Positions 8,707 to 14,504 of a stretch of DNA of 14,670 bases are shown in pieces. Within the stretch, counting starts at the first letter, position 1. Each line of letters starts with the position of its first letter. The notes below the pieces were generated by a model that was not told the DNA's origin, searched no databases, and saw only the letters and a list, made by a program, of their open reading frames with translations. This DNA comes from a bacterium (GTDB lineage Bacteria; BMS3Abin14), in NCBI GenBank assembly GCA_029210545.1, contig JARGFV010000063.1, positions 1 through 14,670 on the forward strand, in the 5' to 3' direction. The translations under genes and the position numbers were made by a program.

Positions 8707-9330
8707 ATGAAAAAAAGCGCTTTAATTTCCCGTATCATGGATGGATCAAAAGCCATGGGGGTCGATCTCACAAAAGAGGGTGCAAACCGGCTGTTCATTT
8801 ACCATTCCGAACTCGAGAAGTGGAACAGGAAGGTCAACCTGGTGTCCCGGAAGCAGCCGGACTGGGTGAGGATCCACTTCCTCGACTCCCTGGTCCCCCT
8901 TGGCATGGGGCTTATCTCAGGCAGCGAGCGCACGGTGGACCTGGGAGCGGGGGCCGGGTTTCCCGGTGTGCCCCTCAAGGTGGCCCGGCCCGGCCTGAAG
9001 CTGGACCTTGCGGAAGCGTCGGGGAAAAAATGTGCCTGGTTAAGCCACCTCCTTCGAACCCTGGAGTTGAAAGATGCCAGGGTACTGAGTGGGCGTTTCG
9101 AGGACCTCCTAGAGGAGGGACCGGGCGGACAGTACGATCTGGTTGTGAGCCGGGCCGCGGCCAGGCCGAAGGAGGTCTGGAAATGGGCCGACCGATTCCT
9201 GGTACCCGGAGGGAAAGCCCTTATCTATACGACAAGAGCCCTCGTGGACGAGGGGGTAGGTGTCGAGCATCCTTACACGGTGCCGGGTTCGAAGGTGCCA
9301 AGCGTGATCTGGGAGGTGCCGAAAAGATAA
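8707..9330 (+). CDS. rsmG: 16S rRNA (guanine527-N7)-methyltransferase RsmG
   Basis: SAM-dependent enzyme that methylates G527 of 16S rRNA. The 207 residues match the family. The N-terminal helices carry YHSELEKWNRKVNLVS and HFLDSL (about 32-62); the SAM-binding motif is VDLGAGAGFPGVPLKV (77-92); YDLVVSRAA follows in the catalytic region; the C terminus is PGGKALIY with a short tail. It ends a little shorter than some homologues. The ATG is supported by homology rather than by an RBS, since GAGG lies 14 nt away. Its TAA stop begins a 7-nt repeat array. The next 887 bp up to parA hold no convincing gene. Confidence 0.95.
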   Translation: MKKSALISRIMDGSKAMGVDLTKEGANRLFIYHSELEKWNRKVNLVSRKQPDWVRIHFLDSLVPLGMGLISGSERTVDLGAGAGFPGVPLKVARPGLKLDLAEASGKKCAWLSHLLRTLELKDARVLSGRFEDLLEEGPGGQYDLVVSRAAARPKEVWKWADRFLVPGGKALIYTTRALVDEGVGVEHPYTVPGSKVPSVIWEVPKR

Positions 9331-9356
9331 TTTCAAATTTCAGATTCCAGATTTCA
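9329..9356 (+). repeat. Degenerate heptanucleotide array at the rsmG stop
   Basis: Four clear 7-nt units, AATTTCA twice, then GATTCCA and GATTTCA, starting within the TAA stop. The same unit family follows parA (10981-11008). Reverse-complement versions (TGAAGTT, TGAAATG) appear at 9566-9579, beyond element B. Confidence 0.8.
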
Positions 9357-9405
9357 AACAACTGAACAGGTCGACATAACGCCATACCCTTGTAATTTGA
9401 AAGGT

Positions 9406-9558
9406 GATGGACTCGCAAAAAGTCCATCAACGCGCCCCGCGCGGGGCGCCCAAATCAATGACCCGCACTCTAAGTCATTGATTTGTAAGGAAAGGGAAAA
9501 CGACGCTTTTTCCTTTCCGTGGAGCGAAAAGTCCCGGACTGGACTTTTCGCGACTCTA
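9406..9558 (+). repeat. Multi-hairpin MITE-like element, copy B (153 nt)
   Basis: Five consecutive hairpins: 9405-9413 with 9421-9429; palindrome 9432-9449; 9451-9462 with 9474-9485; 9489-9500 with 9507-9518 (one G.T pair); 9524-9534 with 9541-9551. The ends are related inverted repeats with core TCGCAAAAAGTCC at the left and TCGCGAAAAGTCC at the right read inverted. Flanks TGAAAGGT (9398-9405) and TAAAAGGT (9559-9566) match at 7 of 8 positions, as an aged target duplication. No coding capacity. Confidence 0.9.
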
Positions 9559-9600
9559 TAAAAGGTGAAGTTTGAAATGGTTATCCCCCTGTCCGCATAG

Positions 9601-9616
9601 TGTTTCACGTGAAACA
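9601..9616. promoter_or_regulatory. parS: parS centromere site 2
   Basis: Exact TGTTTCACGTGAAACA, 0.6 kb upstream of parA and 3.1 kb from parS1. Its last three bases are also the first three of the hairpin at 9614-9642. Confidence 0.97.
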
Positions 9617-9642
9617 CAGCCGATGGATACCATCGGCTGTGT
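9614..9642. repeat. 12-bp perfect hairpin sharing 3 bp with parS2
   Basis: ACACAGCCGATG (9614-9625), 5-nt loop, exact inverse (9631-9642). Mirror image of the parS1 arrangement: a perfect stem running into the centromere palindrome by three bases, with a different stem sequence. Confidence 0.85.
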
Positions 9643-9645
9643 AGG

Positions 9646-9701
9646 TTTACAGTCTACAGTTTACAGATTACTGTGAACCGTGAACTGTGAACCGTAAACT
9701 A
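9646..9701 (+). repeat. Heptanucleotide array with internal strand switch, 8 units
   Basis: Three units of the TTTACAG type (9646-9666) are followed, after a junction unit, by units that read CTGTGAA or CCGTGAA when phased from 9672. The second half is therefore close to the reverse complement of the first, and the whole could fold into an imperfect hairpin. Confidence 0.8.
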
Positions 9702-9747
9702 TGGACTTTTTATACCTTCTATATTACTTTTCTAAACTCAACGATGA

Positions 9748-9940
9748 TAGGGTCGCAAAAAGTCCGTGCTGGCCTTTCGCTCAACGGAAAGGAAAAAGCG
9801 GGGTTTTTCCTTTCCTCACGGATCGCTGACATATTTGGCGGTCATCGATCCGGGCGCCGCTCCCAGGCGCGGCAGTTTTCACTGGTCATTGATTTGGGCG
9901 CCTCGCGCAGGGCGCGTTGATGATTTTTTACAAAGCCATC
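9748..9940 (-). repeat. Multi-hairpin MITE-like element, copy D (193 nt, subfamily II)
   Basis: Reverse orientation relative to B. It has the same ends but is longer: after the end hairpin, GC palindrome and one arm of the third stem (9885-9896) it carries a second GC stem (9854-9858 with 9866-9870), a variant third stem (9819-9830 with 9841-9852, 11 of 12 paired) and a perfect variant fourth stem (9786-9797 with 9804-9815). It is flanked by perfect 8-bp direct repeats AACGATGA (9740-9747, 9941-9948), the clearest target duplication in the window. Confidence 0.9.
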
Positions 9941-10026
9941 AACGATGATGATCGATGATCCAGGGGGTGGTTCCAGGGCCGCCCCCTTGTCTGTTTCCAT
10001 TAAAACACCTGTTTTTAAAGGGAAAA

Positions 10027-10162
10027 TGAAAACAAAAACCTTGATCACAGCCTATCTTCTAACAAAGCTCCTCTTCCTGTCCGTCTTTTTTGCCCGTCTG
10101 GAGGGCCGAAGGCTTGTCCTGAAACGGGCCAGGAGGAGCTGATCGAGATGTTTTTGTTTTCA
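10027..10162. other. Long nested foldback upstream of parA
   Basis: Arms pair in strict order: TGAAAACAAAAAC (10027-10039) with 10150-10162, 13 bp perfect; GATC (10043-10046) with 10141-10144; GCTCCTCTTCCTG (10067-10079) with CAGGAGGAGC (10130-10139), leaving a 3-nt bulge; GCCCGT (10092-10097) with ACGGGC (10124-10129); a small GCC/GGC hairpin near the tip. It could be a structured leader RNA for parA or the remnant of another inverted-repeat element. A 38-codon frame (ATG 10026) inside it does not look like a gene. Confidence 0.55.
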
Positions 10163-10195
10163 AGCTGTCTACTGTCTCCTGTCTACTGTCTACTG
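10161..10195 (+). repeat. Heptanucleotide array before parA, 5 units
   Basis: TCTACTG three times plus TCTCCTG and CAAGCTG, head to tail, starting at the right edge of the foldback and ending 22 nt before the parA start. Confidence 0.85.
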
Positions 10196-10217
10196 ACATG
10201 CGGCGGAGCGTGCCGCC

Positions 10218-10982
10218 TTGGGTAGGGTCATTACCATAGCCAACCAGAAGGGGGGGGTGGGGAAAACAACAACCGCAGTGAACCTTGCGGCTTCCCTGGC
10301 TGTCGCTGAACGCAGAACCCTCCTGGTGGATATGGACCCTCAGGCCAACGCTACCAGCGGTCTGGGAGTTGTGTCGGAAGAGCTCAAGGCTACCATGTAC
10401 CAGGTGATGGTCACCTCGGAGTGCCTTGAAAAGGTGGTTCAAAAGACCGAGTTGGAGTTCCTGGAACTGGCCCCGTCCCATGTGGATCTTATCGGCGCCG
10501 AGGTGGAGCTGGTTTCGGCCCTCTCCAGGGAGACGATCCTGGTCCGGGCCCTCGAAGAGACGAGGCAGAGTTACGACTACGTGCTTATCGATTGCCCGCC
10601 GTCCCTGGGCATCCTGACTCTCAACGCACTGACAGCCGCCGATGCGGTGCTGGTGCCCCTGCAGTGCGAGTACTATGCCCTGGAAGGGCTGTCCAGGCTC
10701 CTGAACACCATCAAGCTGGTCAAGGGGGCCCTTAACCCCGCGGTGGAGCTGGAGGGCATCCTCCTGACAATGTTCGATCCCCGGAACAACCTGTCCCACC
10801 AGGTAGCCGAGGAGGCCAGGAACTACTTTCCCGGCAGGGTGTTTAAAACGGTGATCCCGAGGAACGTCAAGCTGAGCGAGGCCCCAAGCTACGGCCGCCC
10901 GGCCCTTCTTTACGACATCAACTCCCCGGGGGCCCAGGGGTACCTGGATCTGGCGCGGGAGATACTGAACGGAAAAGGATAA
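10218..10982 (+). CDS. parA: Chromosome partitioning ATPase ParA (Soj)
   Basis: Dimerising ATPase that moves ParB-parS complexes over the nucleoid. The 254 residues are the short chromosomal type without an N-terminal helix-turn-helix. The deviant Walker A KGGVGKTTT spans residues 11-19 with signature lysines K11 and K16; Walker A' is LLVDMDPQANATSGLG; Walker B is YVLIDCPPSLG. The end (VFKTVIPRNVKLSEAPSYGRP) is typical of Soj. Homology fixes the start at TTG 10218. GGAG lies 9 nt upstream inside a small GGCGG/CCGCC inverted repeat (about 10203-10217), which could mask the RBS. parB follows after a 255-nt gap filled by repeat copy C. Confidence 0.97.
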   Translation: MGRVITIANQKGGVGKTTTAVNLAASLAVAERRTLLVDMDPQANATSGLGVVSEELKATMYQVMVTSECLEKVVQKTELEFLELAPSHVDLIGAEVELVSALSRETILVRALEETRQSYDYVLIDCPPSLGILTLNALTAADAVLVPLQCEYYALEGLSRLLNTIKLVKGALNPAVELEGILLTMFDPRNNLSHQVAEEARNYFPGRVFKTVIPRNVKLSEAPSYGRPALLYDINSPGAQGYLDLAREILNGKG

Positions 10983-11008
10983 TTTCAGATTCCACATTTC
11001 ACTTTTCA
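10981..11008 (+). repeat. Degenerate heptanucleotide array at the parA stop
   Basis: AATTTCA, GATTCCA, CATTTCA and CTTTTCA, starting in the TAA stop. Closely related to the array after rsmG. Reverse-complement units sit at 11196-11230 on the other side of element C. Confidence 0.8.
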
Positions 11009-11030
11009 AAAAAGCAGCGGTATGAAGCTT

Positions 11031-11182
11031 GATGACTTCGCAAAAAGTCATCATCGCGCCCCGCGCGGGGCGCCCAAATCAATGACCCGCACCGTAAGTC
11101 ATTGATTTGTGAGGAAAGGGAAAACGACGCTTTTCCCTTTCCGTGGAGCGAAAAGTCCCGGATTGGACTTTTTGCGACTCTA
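11031..11182 (+). repeat. Multi-hairpin MITE-like element, copy C (152 nt), between parA and parB
   Basis: Five hairpins: 11031-11038 with 11045-11052; palindrome 11056-11073; 11075-11086 with 11098-11109; 11113-11124 with 11131-11142, perfect; 11148-11158 with 11165-11175, one wobble. Flanks TGAAGCTT (11023-11030) and TCAAGCTT (11183-11190) match at 7 of 8. The first stem differs from copy B on both arms. Confidence 0.9.
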
Positions 11183-11195
11183 TCAAGCTTGTCCC

Positions 11196-11230
11196 TGAAA
11201 TTTGAGACCTGGAGTTTGAAATTGAAAGGA
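11196..11230 (+). repeat. Heptanucleotide array before parB
   Basis: Units TGAAATT, TGAGACC, TGGAGTT, TGAAATT, GAAAGGA. In reverse complement these are AATTTCA-type units, so this array is inverted relative to 10981-11008. The last unit supplies the parB RBS (AAAGGA). Confidence 0.75.
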
Positions 11231-11237
11231 AGCGTTG

Positions 11238-12110
11238 ATGTCATCCGAGCGTAAACGGCAGGCCCTGGGCAAAGGTCTCGGGGCACTCATCCCCACCGTG
11301 GAGAAGGCGGCCGGGCAGGGGGAACTGGTCCATGTTCTTCTGGACGAGATTTTCCCCAACCCCGGACAGCCCCGCCGGCGCTTCGAGGAGGGGGCGTTGG
11401 GGGAGCTGGCCGACTCCATAAAAGAGCAGGGTGTTCTGCAGCCCCTGCTGGTCCGCCGGGTGCCGGGCGGTTACGAACTGGTGGCCGGCGAGAGGCGCCT
11501 GCGCGCCAGTCGCCTGGCAGGGCTGGACAGGGTCCCCGTCCTGGTTCGGGGTATCAAGGACGATCGCACACTGGAGCTTGCGCTCATCGAGAACATCCAG
11601 CGCGAGAACCTCAATCCGGTGGAAGAGGCTCAGGCGTATCGGGAGCTTCAGTCCCTGAACGCCTACACCCAGGAGGAAGTGGCCAGAAGGGTCGGGAAGG
11701 ACCGGGCCACCGTGGCAAACGCTCTTCGTCTCCTGTCCCTTCCCGAGTTCGTGCGAGCCGAGCTCGTTGAGGGTACCATCTCGGCCGGCCATGCACGGGC
11801 CCTTTTGTCCCTCAAGGAAGAAAAGGCCATCCGGGAGATGATGGGGCGGATCCTGAAACGGGGCCTTTCGGTCAGAGAGGTTGAACTGGCTGTGTCGAAG
11901 GCTGTTTCGGGCAAGGAAAAGCGCCCGGACCCGGGGCCTGCCGGAAAGGTGTCGGCGGAAACCAGGGACCTGGAGAAAAGGCTCACCAGGGCCCTCGGCG
12001 CCAGGACCCGGATACACGAAGGCACCCGGGGTGGAAAGGTAGAGATCCGGTACGCGACCCTTGACGAGCTCAACGATATAGCGAAAAAGTTGCTAAGAGC
12101 TAAGAGCTAA
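11238..12110 (+). CDS. parB: Chromosome partitioning protein ParB
   Basis: CTP-dependent DNA clamp that loads at parS and spreads, recruiting ParA and condensin. The 290 residues are full length. The N-terminal LGKGLGALI (10-18) is the usual ParA-stimulating segment. The ParB/Srx domain has NPGQPRR (41-47), the CTP-binding GERRLRAS (84-91) and [10 protein letters not shown] (118-127). A helix-turn-helix follows ([24 protein letters not shown] is 143-166 in two parts), then a C-terminal dimerisation region. ATG 11238 with AAAGGA 7 nt upstream is preferred over the adjacent TTG 11235. Two exact parS sites lie upstream at 6499 and 9601. The last codons and stop belong to a 14-unit heptad array. 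Confidence 0.98.
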   Translation: MSSERKRQALGKGLGALIPTVEKAAGQGELVHVLLDEIFPNPGQPRRRFEEGALGELADSIKEQGVLQPLLVRRVPGGYELVAGERRLRASRLAGLDRVPVLVRGIKDDRTLELALIENIQRENLNPVEEAQAYRELQSLNAYTQEEVARRVGKDRATVANALRLLSLPEFVRAELVEGTISAGHARALLSLKEEKAIREMMGRILKRGLSVREVELAVSKAVSGKEKRPDPGPAGKVSAETRDLEKRLTRALGARTRIHEGTRGGKVEIRYATLDELNDIAKKLLRAKS

Positions 12111-12189
12111 GAGCTGGGAACCAGGAACCAGGCACTGGGAACTGCCACGTGTCAGCCTGGAACCTGGAACATGGAACATGAAACTCTAA
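12092..12189 (+). repeat. Heptanucleotide array spanning the parB stop, 14 units
   Basis: Starts inside parB with three exact GCTAAGA units (12092-12112, containing the TAA stop), drifts through GCTGGGA and ACCAGGA (12120-12126), then becomes GCCTGGA, ACCTGGA and ACATGGA (12155-12175). The CCAGG-containing units in the first half and CCTGG-containing units in the second can pair. It fills the parB-bactofilin gap up to the bactofilin RBS. Confidence 0.85.
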
Positions 12190-12205
12190 ACCGGAGGTTT
12201 AGCTT

Positions 12206-12646
12206 ATGAATCGCAAGGAACCTGCAGCATCCCGCGGTGAGATCAAGGCGTTTCTCGGGGAAGGAACCGATTTCAAGGGTGTCCTCACGTTCGAGGGCAC
12301 CGTTCGCATCGACGGAAAGCTCGAGGGCGAGGTCTACACAAAGGACACCCTCATCGTGGGTGAGAGCGCCGTGGTCAACGCCGAGATCAATGTGAACACC
12401 ATCGTCATCTCCGGCGTCGTGCGGGGCAACATCAACGCTACAGGGAAGATCGAGGTTCACCGTCCCGGAAAGCTGTTCGGCAACGTCAAGACCCCCAGTA
12501 TCTTTATCGAGGAGGGGGTTATCTTCGAGGGCAACTGTGCCATGGCTTTCGACGCGGGTGAGGATAAGAAGGTGTCCCCCTTCACCTCCCGGACGGGTAA
12601 AACCCTTTCCGAGGAGGAGCTGGCGTCAGCGTCAAAAACCGATTGA
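12206..12646 (+). CDS. Bactofilin family cytoskeletal protein
   Basis: Bactofilins polymerise without nucleotide into filaments that act in cell shape, polarity and, in some Myxococcota, positioning of ParAB-parS. The 146 residues have the short right-handed beta-helix core (about 25-115) built from hydrophobic repeats: FKGVLTFEGTVRIDGKLEGEV, LIVGESAVVNAEI, ISGVVRGNINATGKIEV, LFGNVKTPSIFIEEGVIFEGNC. The N tail (about 1-20) and C tail (about 120-146) are polar. GGAGG lies about 10 nt before the ATG. Its place right after parB suggests a link to segregation or polar organisation; that link is inference. Confidence 0.95.
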   Translation: MNRKEPAASRGEIKAFLGEGTDFKGVLTFEGTVRIDGKLEGEVYTKDTLIVGESAVVNAEINVNTIVISGVVRGNINATGKIEVHRPGKLFGNVKTPSIFIEEGVIFEGNCAMAFDAGEDKKVSPFTSRTGKTLSEEELASASKTD

Positions 12647-12652
12647 AGAATT

Positions 12653-12694
12653 CTGTGGGATACAGTATATTGTATACGGTATTCGGGTCCACAG
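12653..12694. repeat. Heptad array folded as a hairpin before atpI
   Basis: Six units from CTGTGGG to TCCACAG, including ATACAGT and ATACGGT. The same bases form a dyad: ATACAGTATA, loop TTG, TATACGGTAT with one mismatch, capped at the base by CTGTGG with CCACAG. It ends 1 nt before the GTG chosen for atpI. Confidence 0.65.
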
Positions 12695-12695
12695 G

Positions 12696-13073
12696 GTGAC
12701 GTCCTTTGAGCGTTATGTGCGCCGGGTCTTTTTCGGCACCCTGTCGCTGGTCCTTTTGTTTGCAGGCATCTTCCTGCTTCTGGGATATAAGCCGTGGGCC
12801 CGGGGAGCTGTTCTGGGCGGAGCGGCCAGCCTGCTGAACCTGCTTGTCATGGCGGGGGATGTCCGCAGGCAGGGAGGGGCGGCAGAAATTCAGGGCGTGC
12901 GGCCGACTTACGGGAGGTATGCCCTGAGGATGGCAGGCATCGCCGCGGTCCTTGTCTACTCCGTCACCAACGAAAACGTCGCCCTTTGGGCAACAGTGCC
13001 GGCACTTTTCGCGTCGCAGTTCGTGATGACCTGCGGGGAGCTGCTGGGAGGCAGTGAACAGGAACCTTCGTGA
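12696..13073 (+). CDS. atpI: AtpI-like small membrane protein
   Basis: Four hydrophobic segments (about 10-30, 36-58, 75-92, 97-118) in 125 residues, directly before atpB, identify it as the AtpI-type protein that accompanies F-type ATP synthase membrane-sector genes and is thought to help c-ring assembly or ion supply. Sequence similarity to named AtpI proteins is not obvious by eye. The frame stays open back to 12537, but that overlaps the bactofilin gene and reads as unrelated Arg/Pro-rich sequence. GTG 12696 (MTSFERYVRRVFFG) is the most reasonable start, though its RBS is poor and it immediately follows a hairpin. The stop lies 1 nt before the atpB ATG. Confidence 0.75.
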   Translation: MTSFERYVRRVFFGTLSLVLLFAGIFLLLGYKPWARGAVLGGAASLLNLLVMAGDVRRQGGAAEIQGVRPTYGRYALRMAGIAAVLVYSVTNENVALWATVPALFASQFVMTCGELLGGSEQEPS

Positions 13074-13074
13074 T

Positions 13075-13746
13075 ATGGGCGATGTGACCCACGTACCGAC
13101 ATTTGTTTTCGAGCTCTTCGGGATAACCCTTACGGTGAACTATGTCACCGTGGTCAACACCTGGATCATCATGGCGGTCCTCATCGTGGTGGCCCTTATC
13201 GTCCGGCGGCGCATCCAGAAAACACCAGGGCCCGCTCAAAGGATGGCCGAGCTGTACATCTCGGCCATGGACGGCCTTACAAAGGAAACGCTGGAGACCA
13301 CAAGCAGAGCCTATTTCCCCCTGGTGGCCACCATGTTCATTTTCCTGCTTTTGTGCAACTGGTGGGGCATCATCCCGGGCTTTGAGGAGCCCACCAAGGA
13401 CCTCAATACGCCGCTCAGCCTGGGGATCATGGGCTTTTTCCTTACCCACACGGCCGCCATCCGGGCCAAGGGGATCGGCACCTACCTCAAGGAGTACACA
13501 CACCCCTTTATCATCATGGCTCCCCTCAACGTGGTGGGCGAGCTCGCGAAGGTGGTCTCCATTTCCTTCCGTCTTTTCGGGAACATCATGGGGGGAGCGA
13601 TCATCATAACGGTTGTTTCCTGGATGGTTTACAGCCTGGTCCTTCCGCCCTTCCTCTACGTGTTCTTCGGCATGTTTGTCGGCACGGTGCAGGCTTTTGT
13701 GTTTACCATGCTGACCATCACCTACATCGCAGTGGCGACAAAATAG
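13075..13746 (+). CDS. atpB: F-type ATP synthase subunit a
   Basis: Subunit a forms the ion half-channels against the c ring. The 223 residues include the signature FRLFGN with the essential arginine at R166 and conserved N170, and VQAFVFTMLTITYIA near the end with Q206. Earlier parts are typical: PGPAQRMAELYISAM, FPLVATMFIFLLLCNWWGIIPG, HPFIIMAPLNVVGELAK. ATG 13075 follows the atpI stop by 1 nt and has AGGAA 10 nt upstream; a GTG at 13054 in frame is poorly placed. Unusual: the residue 9 after the arginine is A175 where E. coli has Glu219, and the residue 7 before the glutamine is G199 where E. coli has His245. atpE follows after 9 nt. Confidence 0.96.
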   Translation: MGDVTHVPTFVFELFGITLTVNYVTVVNTWIIMAVLIVVALIVRRRIQKTPGPAQRMAELYISAMDGLTKETLETTSRAYFPLVATMFIFLLLCNWWGIIPGFEEPTKDLNTPLSLGIMGFFLTHTAAIRAKGIGTYLKEYTHPFIIMAPLNVVGELAKVVSISFRLFGNIMGGAIIITVVSWMVYSLVLPPFLYVFFGMFVGTVQAFVFTMLTITYIAVATK

Positions 13747-13755
13747 GAGCGACGA

Positions 13756-14490
13756 GTGGACCCGGCATTGACCGTCAAAGCACTGTATGCTCTTGGGGCC
13801 GCCTTCGCCGTCGGTTTCGGAGCTGTCGGCCCGGGGACCGGCATGGGCATGTCCGCGGCCTCGGCCGTGGAAGGGATGGGGACGCAGCCCAAAGTCTCGT
13901 CGGACCTCTTCCGGATCATGCTCATCGGGCAGGGAGCGACCTCGACACCACCGACCTTTGCTCTGGTCATCGCCATCCTGCTGCTCTTCGGGACCGGGGA
14001 GACGACCGAGCTGATCAAGGGTTTTGCCGGCCTGGGAGCGGGGATCTCCATTGGAGCCGCTTCCTTCGCCTCGGGCCTCGGAAGCTCCCTGCCGGCTTCC
14101 ATGGCCTGTGAGGCCATCGCGCGCCAGCCTCACCTGCGCAGGCCCTTCACAACCCTGATGCTTGTGGGACAGGCCCTCAGTCAGACACCCCTGATCTTCG
14201 CCCTGCTGGTGTCGTTCCTGCTCATCTTCATGCCTTCGAAGCCTGATGCGGGGTTCGTGAATTACGTAACGGTTCTGTCGGCGGGGATCTGCATGGGGTT
14301 CGGATCCATCGGGTCTTCCATCGGGTCGGGGTTCGCCGCGGAATCGGCCATTGTGGGAATCAGGCACCACCGGGAGCCTGAAAAGGCCTCGGGCCCCATA
14401 ACGCGGACCATGCTGCTGGGGCTGGCCGTGGCCCAGTCACCAAGTGTTTTCGCGCTGGTCATTTCATTTGTTCTGCTGCTGGCGGTCTGA
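13756..14490 (+). CDS. atpE: ATP synthase subunit c, three-hairpin (triplicated) form without helix-2 carboxylates
   Basis: The c ring carries ions past subunit a. Bacterial c is usually one hairpin of 70-95 residues; this 244-residue protein holds three (about 5-80, 84-160, 165-244). Repeat 1 shows the typical GPGTGMGMSAASAVEG and repeat 2 the IARQP loop. Against a Na+ type c (LGQAIAES), the ion-binding glutamate position is S63, Q143 and Q227 in the three hairpins, so no helix 2 has a carboxylate. An extra glutamate, E196, lies in the first helix of hairpin 3 (GSGFAAESA). The GTG start has GGAG 6 nt upstream and follows atpB by 9 nt. The frame is clean, so this is not a broken gene. Confidence 0.93.
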   Translation: MDPALTVKALYALGAAFAVGFGAVGPGTGMGMSAASAVEGMGTQPKVSSDLFRIMLIGQGATSTPPTFALVIAILLLFGTGETTELIKGFAGLGAGISIGAASFASGLGSSLPASMACEAIARQPHLRRPFTTLMLVGQALSQTPLIFALLVSFLLIFMPSKPDAGFVNYVTVLSAGICMGFGSIGSSIGSGFAAESAIVGIRHHREPEKASGPITRTMLLGLAVAQSPSVFALVISFVLLLAV

Positions 14491-14504
14491 ACCCGGCCAG
14501 GGCA

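Noticed and set aside
9945-10142. Small frame of 65 codons (or 38 from ATG 10026) with a hydrophobic stretch before parA
   Set aside because: Lies almost wholly inside the nested foldback, has a badly spaced RBS, and its hydrophobic run can be explained by T-rich arms. A small membrane peptide is not excluded.
10059-11054. 331-codon minus-strand open frame across parA
   Set aside because: Antisense to parA and running through repeat DNA; no recognisable motif.
9329-11230. Could the repeats be a CRISPR array?
   Set aside because: Heptads are too short and lack spacers. The 150-190 nt elements are dispersed, differ in orientation and have no regular spacing; no cas genes are present.
12537-12695. 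Longer N terminus for the AtpI-like protein
   Set aside because: Overlaps the bactofilin gene by more than 100 nt, reads as Arg/Pro-rich out-of-frame sequence and crosses a hairpin-forming heptad array.
12964-14370. 468-codon open frame on the minus strand across atpB and atpE
   Set aside because: Charged, His/Gly/Arg-rich sequence with no domain character, antisense to clearly recognisable ATP synthase genes; a GC-rich shadow frame.
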